Shown: one piece after another, positions 8,111 to 11,908 of the stretch
Position numbering within the stretch: position 1 is the first letter of the stretch
Layout of the letters: the number at the start of each line of letters is the position of its first letter
NCBI GenBank assembly: GCA_947462525.1
Contig: CANHPK010000024.1
Span: forward strand, 1-11,908
Length of the DNA stretch: 11,908 nt
Reading direction: 5' to 3'
Source: Roseiflexaceae bacterium
GTDB lineage: Bacteria; Chloroflexota; Chloroflexia; Chloroflexales; Roseiflexaceae
The notes under the pieces: generated by a model
Told to the model about the DNA's origin: nothing
Databases searched by the model: none
What the model saw: only the letters and a program-made list of their open reading frames with translations
Program-made: the position numbers and the translations under genes

Positions 8111-9256
8111 ATGACACTTTATGAGTTGACGTCGACCACATTTGAGGCAGTTAAGCGTGTCTCGTTTGCAGATCAATACATCCAAGAGCGTGCGGATTTA
8201 CAGCGCGTTCTTCGGACACACATCCATGTCATTGGTGACGATTTGTACGTGCTGAGCGAAGAATTCAGCGATTGGGATGACAGCAAACGCAGGATCGATC
8301 TGCTGGCAATTGACCTCGACGCCAATCTCGTCGTCATCGAGCTCAAGCGCACGATTGACGGTGGGCATATGGAGCTACAGGCGATTCGCTACGCCAGCAT
8401 GATATCAACCATGACGTTTGAACGCGCGGTCGAAGTCCATGCCCGCTACCTCAGCAGAATACAAACCAGCCCAGCAACAGGTGACGTTTCAACTGTTACT
8501 GCACGAGAGCAGTTGCTTGCATTCCTGAACTGGGACGATCCAGACAGTGAGAAATTTGGAAGTACGGTACGGATCGTGTTGGTTTCCGAGGACTTTGGCA
8601 AAGAATTGACATCAGCAGTGCTGTGGCTGCGAAAATATGACATCGACATCCGCTGCATACGGTTGCGCCCGTACAAACACAATGATGCGATGTTTATAGA
8701 CGTCCAGCCGTTGATTCCACTCCCCGAAGTCCAAGAGTACCAAATTAAGCTCCGTCAAAAGGAACTCCATCAAACGGAACAACGCAACGCGCGTTCCGAA
8801 GAACTCCTGCACTTCTGGAGCGGGCTCGTGGCAGTGGCGAAAGAACAAAAGACGCGCCATGCAGAGATTAAACCTGGAACGTATAACTGGATTGGCGCGA
8901 GCTCGGGTCAACGTGGACTAAATTATGTCTACTCCACGACACAAACATACAACGTCGTCGAACTCTATATCGACCGAGGTGACCAAATGCTCAACAAGTC
9001 GATTTTTGATTCTCTCCATGACCGCAAAGCTGAGATTGAGAAGAATTTCGGTAATGGTGACTACAACATTGAATGGCAGCGGTTGGATAACCGCCGTGCC
9101 TCGCGTATTCGAGTGGTCATTCCTGACGGAGGGTATCTGTGCGATGCGGACCAGTTACCAACGAATTATCGAGTTCTCGTCAATACGATGAATGCGCTCG
9201 AAAAAGCACTTGCGCCCCATCTCTTGAAGGCGGTTCAAGGCGCTGGACCAGAATAG
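8111..9256 (+). CDS. PD-(D/E)xK nuclease with DUF4268-like C-terminal domain
   Basis: This 381-residue protein carries an N-terminal restriction-endonuclease-like fold. The visible active-site pattern is E50/E51, then RRIDLLAID with D63, then VVIELKR with E77 and K79, then ELQAIRYAS with Q90 and Y94. The last element is a QxxxY motif common in RecB/NucS-like PDDEXK nucleases. A charged helical linker (about 205-232, rich in Q, E, K, R) leads to a C-terminal domain (about 233-370, starting HFWSGLVAVAKE) that I recognise as DUF4268-like. The predicted role is metal-dependent DNA cleavage, making it the likely DNA effector of the operon; its substrate is unknown. The ATG at 8111 follows AGGGGA at 8102-8107, with short spacing. 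The 26-bp gap to the HEPN-ATPase gene indicates co-transcription. All catalytic residues appear intact. The nuclease call is good, while the DUF4268 assignment comes from memory of the family. Confidence 0.88.
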   Translation: MTLYELTSTTFEAVKRVSFADQYIQERADLQRVLRTHIHVIGDDLYVLSEEFSDWDDSKRRIDLLAIDLDANLVVIELKRTIDGGHMELQAIRYASMISTMTFERAVEVHARYLSRIQTSPATGDVSTVTAREQLLAFLNWDDPDSEKFGSTVRIVLVSEDFGKELTSAVLWLRKYDIDIRCIRLRPYKHNDAMFIDVQPLIPLPEVQEYQIKLRQKELHQTEQRNARSEELLHFWSGLVAVAKEQKTRHAEIKPGTYNWIGASSGQRGLNYVYSTTQTYNVVELYIDRGDQMLNKSIFDSLHDRKAEIEKNFGNGDYNIEWQRLDNRRASRIRVVIPDGGYLCDADQLPTNYRVLVNTMNALEKALAPHLLKAVQGAGPE

Positions 9257-9302
9257 TTCGACGTTGTTTCTCAGCAGAGACCCATTGTGATTGAATCATC
9301 AA

Positions 9303-9349
9303 AGCCCCACGTGCCAACGCACCTGCGTGCGCGGGCAACCCGTGGGGCT
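9303..9349. terminator. Hairpin between convergent genes, likely bidirectional terminator
   Basis: AGCCCCACG (9303-9311) pairs exactly with CGTGGGGCT (9341-9349). The loop holds a second small stem, CGCAC (9318-9322) with GTGCG (9327-9331). On the plus strand a short T run (GGTTTTG) follows; on the minus strand CTTTG follows. A further CGTGGGGCT at 9365-9373 could pair with the same left arm as an alternative. The position between convergent genes supports termination of both, but the U tracts are weak. Confidence 0.55.
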
Positions 9350-9398
9350 ATGGTTTTGTCCTGCCGTGGGGCTCTTTCAATCTGCCCAAACCCGTGAC

Positions 9399-10355
9399 CT
9401 AATTACTCGCCTCGGTCAGTGACGTAATTGCCGCGGCTGGGAGCACCAGCTCGGCCGACGCAGTCAGATCCTTGACCTGATCGACCGTGGTGCCACTGGC
9501 AATCGCCGCCGTGATGCCGGGGCGTGCCATGATCCAGGCCAAAGCGACCTGGCCGGAAGTGGTGTTGAGCTCTTTGGCGACGGCGTCGACCGCTGCGAGG
9601 ATCTTGAAGCCGCGTTCGTTCATATAATTGGCCTGCACGCCACCGGCACGGGGGCTGGTGGGCAACGCCTGGCCGGCGCGGTACTTGCCCGAGAAGAAGC
9701 CACTGGCCAATGACGAGTACGTAATCACGCCGACGCCTTCGCTGATGCACATCGGCTCGAGCTCGCGCTCGTAGTCGGCCCGCATCACCAGGTTGTAGCG
9801 CGGCTGCACGCACTCGTAGCGCGCCAGGTTATGGCGTTCGCTGACCCACAGTGCCTTGGTCAAGCGCCAGGCAGCGAAGTTCGACGCGCCGATGTAGCGT
9901 ACCTTCCCGCTGCTGATGAGGTCGTCGTAGGCCCGCAGCGTTTCGTCCAATGGCGTGTTGAGGTCATCGGCGTGGGATTGGTAGAGGTCGATATAATCGG
10001 TCTTGAGGCGCGTGAGGCTGTCTTCGACGTGCTTGATGATGCGGTAGCGCGACAGGCCCTCACCATTGGGGCCGTCGTCCATGCGCATGCCTACTTTGGT
10101 GGCGATGATGAGGCTGCTCCGGTTGTTGCGTGCCTGCATCCAGTCGCCCAAAATGCGCTCGGATTCGCCGCCTACATGGCCCGGGGCCCAGCGCGAGTAG
10201 ACATCGGCGCTGTCGATGAAGTTGCCGCCGCCGGCCACAAACGTGTCGAGCACGTCGTACGAGCGCTGCTGATCCGTCGTCCACCCCAATACATTGCCAC
10301 CGAAGCATATCGGTGTGACATACAATCCCGTCCGGCCCATGCGTCGTGTCTGCAT
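9399..10355 (-). CDS. Aldo/keto reductase
   Basis: This 318-residue protein belongs to the aldo/keto reductase superfamily, NADPH-dependent (beta/alpha)8-barrel enzymes that reduce carbonyl groups. It starts with the typical MQTRRMGRTGLYVTPICFGG segment. The catalytic tetrad is visible: D48 and Y53 (NFIDSADVY), K87 (IIATKVG) and H128 (LYQSHADD). GKVRYIGASNF lies in the middle of the chain, as expected, and the C-terminal cofactor-binding region includes IASGTTVDQV. Length is normal for the family. The ATG at 10355 was chosen because homology begins there and a strong GAGGAG ribosome site (plus-strand 10363-10368) lies 7 nt upstream. The frame stays open further upstream to 10571, but that part runs over the divergent neighbour and has no family homology. 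The substrate cannot be told from sequence. The gene is convergent with the nuclease gene and appears unrelated to the defence-like module. Confidence 0.94.
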   Translation of the reverse strand: MQTRRMGRTGLYVTPICFGGNVLGWTTDQQRSYDVLDTFVAGGGNFIDSADVYSRWAPGHVGGESERILGDWMQARNNRSSLIIATKVGMRMDDGPNGEGLSRYRIIKHVEDSLTRLKTDYIDLYQSHADDLNTPLDETLRAYDDLISSGKVRYIGASNFAAWRLTKALWVSERHNLARYECVQPRYNLVMRADYERELEPMCISEGVGVITYSSLASGFFSGKYRAGQALPTSPRAGGVQANYMNERGFKILAAVDAVAKELNTTSGQVALAWIMARPGITAAIASGTTVDQVKDLTASAELVLPAAAITSLTEASN

Positions 10356-10362
10356 CTGTCTG

Positions 10363-10368
10363 CTCCTC
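10363..10368 (-). promoter_or_regulatory. Ribosome binding site GAGGAG of the aldo/keto reductase
   Basis: On the minus strand GAGGAG lies 7 nt before the ATG at 10355. It fixes that start against the longer open frame upstream. Confidence 0.8.
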
Positions 10369-10386
10369 TGATTCTGTCCTCGCTGT

Positions 10387-10392
10387 ATTGTA
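10387..10392 (-). promoter_or_regulatory. Possible -10 element (TACAAT) for the aldo/keto reductase
   Basis: Minus-strand TACAAT matches TATAAT in five of six positions and lies about 31 nt before the ATG. Only a weak -35 candidate (GTGCCA at 18 bp) is present, so the call is tentative. Confidence 0.3.
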
Positions 10393-10437
10393 CGAGGATT
10401 TGCACGATCATGGCACGCCGCGACCAGACAGACGCGG

Positions 10438-10443
10438 TATACT
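10438..10443 (+). promoter_or_regulatory. Possible -10 element (TATACT) for the J-domain-like gene and malQ
   Basis: TATACT matches TATAAT in five of six positions and lies 33 nt before the ATG at 10477. No convincing -35 box is found at 16-18 bp, so an activator or a non-standard -35 may be needed. Confidence 0.35.
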
Positions 10444-10466
10444 GTAGCCAATAGTCTTGTTCGCAC

Positions 10467-10470
10467 GGGG
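10467..10470 (+). promoter_or_regulatory. Ribosome binding site GGGG deciding the J-domain-like gene start
   Basis: GGGG ends directly against the ATG at 10471, too close for that start, but is 6 nt before the in-frame ATG at 10477. The second ATG is therefore preferred. Confidence 0.5.
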
Positions 10471-10476
10471 ATGGGG

Positions 10477-10914
10477 ATGTCTGCCAGCAAATCAAACCAA
10501 CGCCTCTGGGCTGAACCCGACACCGTCGAGCTCTTGCAGCGCGAAATCGCCGAAGCACACCGCACCATCAAAGCATTGATGCGCCGCCTCGCCGACGAAC
10601 AAGAACAATCCCAAAAAACCCAGGCAGCCTACGAACAGATGAAAAACAACATCGTCGAGATGAACCGCGAACACACCCTCGTCGAACGCGAACGGGACAT
10701 GTGGCGCATGCGTGCAGAACAGTCTGGCCTGGGCAGCGGCGATTTTCTGCCCGTGCTCACCGCAGAAGAGGTCAGCTCGATACGCCGTGCGATGGCACGC
10801 CTGCATCACCCTGACACCGGCGGCGACAGCGACCGCATGAAGCAATGGAACAAACTTCTCGACGATTGCACTCCCAAAACAACGGACCGACGCACCACAC
10901 GCGACCCAAAATAA
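10477..10914 (+). CDS. Small coiled-coil protein with C-terminal J-domain-like segment
   Basis: This 145-residue protein has a strongly charged, heptad-like helical region (about residues 15-83, rich in E, Q, K, R) predicted to form a coiled coil. A C-terminal segment (about 95-130) resembles the middle of a DnaJ J-domain: helix II (AEEVSSIRRAMARLHHPD), the HPD tripeptide at 111-113, then TGGDSDRMKQWNKLLDD as helix III. The usual J-domain helix I and the DnaJ Gly/Phe and zinc domains are absent. HPD normally stimulates the ATPase of DnaK/Hsp70, so a DnaK co-chaperone or adaptor role is possible but only inferred. The start is taken as the ATG at 10477, because GGGG at 10467-10470 is well spaced for it but directly abuts the ATG at 10471. 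malQ begins 23 bp after the stop, so the two are probably co-transcribed. No gene name can be given. Confidence 0.82.
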   Translation: MSASKSNQRLWAEPDTVELLQREIAEAHRTIKALMRRLADEQEQSQKTQAAYEQMKNNIVEMNREHTLVERERDMWRMRAEQSGLGSGDFLPVLTAEEVSSIRRAMARLHHPDTGGDSDRMKQWNKLLDDCTPKTTDRRTTRDPK

Positions 10915-10937
10915 AAACCAAAGATTGGAGCGTTCCT

Positions 10938-11908
10938 ATGCGCCAAAGTGGCATTTTGCTGCACCCTACGTCGCTCCCCAGTCGTTGGGGTATCGGCGAT
11001 CTCGGCCCGGCTGCCTACCAATTTGTCGACACGCTCATTGCCACGTCGCAACGCATCTGGCAGGTCCTGCCCCTCGGGCCGACCGGCTATGGTGATTCGC
11101 CCTACCAGTGCTTTTCGGCATTCGCCGGCAACCCACTCCTCATCAGCCCCGACGCCCTCATCGACGCCGGCTTGCTCGATCCTGCAGAACGCGACACGTA
11201 CCCGCACTTCGACGATCACGGTATCGATTATGGTGCGGTCATCCCTGCCAAGTTCGCCCTGCTGAGCCGCGCTTACCAAGCTTTTGGCCAACACACCGGC
11301 GACCTGCACACAGAATACACTGCGTTCTGCGCCGCAGAATTGCGCTGGTTACCCGACTACGCACTGTTTATGGCATTGAAAGCCGATCACGGCGGCATCA
11401 CCTGGTCTTCGTGGGCACCAGCCTATGCGCAGCGCGACCCGGCGGCACTGGCCGAAGCCCGTACGCGCCTGGCCGACGCCATCGGCTATCAGCAGTTCTT
11501 GCAGTTCATGTTCTCTCGGCAGTGGCGGTCCATCCGCGGCTATGCCAATCAGCGCGGCATCACCATCATCGGCGACGCACCGATTTTCGTCGCATACGAC
11601 AGTGCCGACGTGTGGGCTGCGCCCGAGCTCTTTTGGCTCGACGACGCTGGCTTGCCGACCTTCGTGGCCGGCGTGCCGCCTGACTACTTCTCGGTCGATG
11701 GGCAGCGCTGGGGTAACCCGCTCTACCGCTGGGATGCCCACCGTGCCCAAGGCTACGCCTGGTGGATCGAGCGCATCCGCTCCAACGCAATGCTCTACGA
11801 CCTGATCCGGCTCGATCACTTCCGCGGTTTTGTGGCGTATTGGGAGGTCCCCGTGGCCGAGCCCACTGCGCGTATCGGTCGTTGGGTCGATGCGCCCGGC
11901 TTCGAGCT
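10938..11908 (+). CDS. malQ: 4-alpha-glucanotransferase (amylomaltase, GH77), 3' end outside window
   Basis: The open frame runs off the window end, giving 323 complete codons of an enzyme normally about 500 residues long. It begins MRQSGILLHPTSLPS followed by WGIGDLGPAA, the classic GH77 N-terminus. WQVLPLGPTGYGDSPYQ and FSAFAGNPLLISP follow, then IIGDAPIFVAYDSADVW and FSVDGQRWGNPLYRW. The segment IRLDHFRGF contains D293, the expected catalytic nucleophile. The acid/base Glu and the third catalytic Asp lie beyond the window. The enzyme moves alpha-1,4-glucan segments between maltodextrins in the cytoplasm, in glycogen and maltose metabolism. GGAG at 10927-10930 lies 7 nt before the ATG at 10938 and supports this start. 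It is the second gene of a likely two-gene unit with the J-domain-like gene upstream. Confidence 0.96.
   Translation, partial: MRQSGILLHPTSLPSRWGIGDLGPAAYQFVDTLIATSQRIWQVLPLGPTGYGDSPYQCFSAFAGNPLLISPDALIDAGLLDPAERDTYPHFDDHGIDYGAVIPAKFALLSRAYQAFGQHTGDLHTEYTAFCAAELRWLPDYALFMALKADHGGITWSSWAPAYAQRDPAALAEARTRLADAIGYQQFLQFMFSRQWRSIRGYANQRGITIIGDAPIFVAYDSADVWAAPELFWLDDAGLPTFVAGVPPDYFSVDGQRWGNPLYRWDAHRAQGYAWWIERIRSNAMLYDLIRLDHFRGFVAYWEVPVAEPTARIGRWVDAPGFE

Noticed and set aside
6966..8141. Long minus-strand open frame of 391 codons
   Set aside because: It lies entirely antisense to the well-supported DUF499 gene and the start of the nuclease gene, has no recognisable domain, and follows from the codon bias of the plus-strand genes.
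10411..10425. TGGCACG resembling a sigma54 -24 element
   Set aside because: The matching TTGC -12 element is missing at the required spacing, so this is probably chance.
10356..10571. 72-codon N-terminal extension of the aldo/keto reductase frame
   Set aside because: It overlaps the divergent gene, lacks family homology, and is bypassed by the strong GAGGAG site before the ATG at 10355.
11108..11683. Alternative-frame plus-strand ORF of 191 codons
   Set aside because: It is a shifted frame inside malQ, whose own frame is open throughout with clear GH77 motifs.

Overview
The window is moderately GC-rich bacterial DNA with two unrelated parts. Positions 1-9256 hold four plus-strand genes that look like a candidate anti-phage or DNA-modification module. 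Positions 9399-11908 hold ordinary chromosomal genes. Protein style and composition would fit a Chloroflexota-like bacterium, but no rRNA or other strong marker is present, so this is a weak inference.

Region 1 (1-9256). (a) 1-1635 is the 3' part of a DUF1156 (COG1743-type) adenine-specific DNA methyltransferase gene whose start lies outside the window. (b) 1692-4586 is a complete second DUF1156 gene. From the catalytic DPPY motif to the stop, the two proteins differ at only about 17 of roughly 398 residues, while the ~90 residues just before that motif differ strongly. (c) 4725-8084 encodes an N-terminal Swt1-type HEPN domain with an intact RNxxxH motif, fused to a DUF499 (COG1483-type) P-loop ATPase. 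(d) 8111-9256 encodes a PD-(D/E)xK nuclease domain joined to a DUF4268-like C-terminal domain. A strong-looking promoter (TTCACA, 17 bp, TGcTATAGT) sits just before the HEPN-ATPase gene. It is framed by a 9-bp inverted repeat that could be an operator.

A working model (inference): the two methyltransferases mark host DNA, perhaps with different specificities. The HEPN-DUF499 ATPase would act as sensor or motor with a possible RNase effector, and the PDDEXK protein as the DNA-cleaving effector. DUF1156 and DUF499 proteins are known as neighbours in predicted defence islands. The tandem methyltransferases, the HEPN fusion and the DUF4268 nuclease make this version worth attention. No helicase is visible, but one could lie upstream of position 1.

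Region 2 (9257-11908). A hairpin-rich intergenic stretch separates the module from a convergent aldo/keto reductase gene (10355-9399, minus). A divergent intergenic region of about 120 bp follows. Then comes a small coiled-coil protein ending in an HPD-containing J-domain-like segment (10477-10914, plus), which is closely followed by malQ, 4-alpha-glucanotransferase (10938 to beyond the window end). No tRNA, rRNA, CRISPR array, transposase, integrase or att site was seen.
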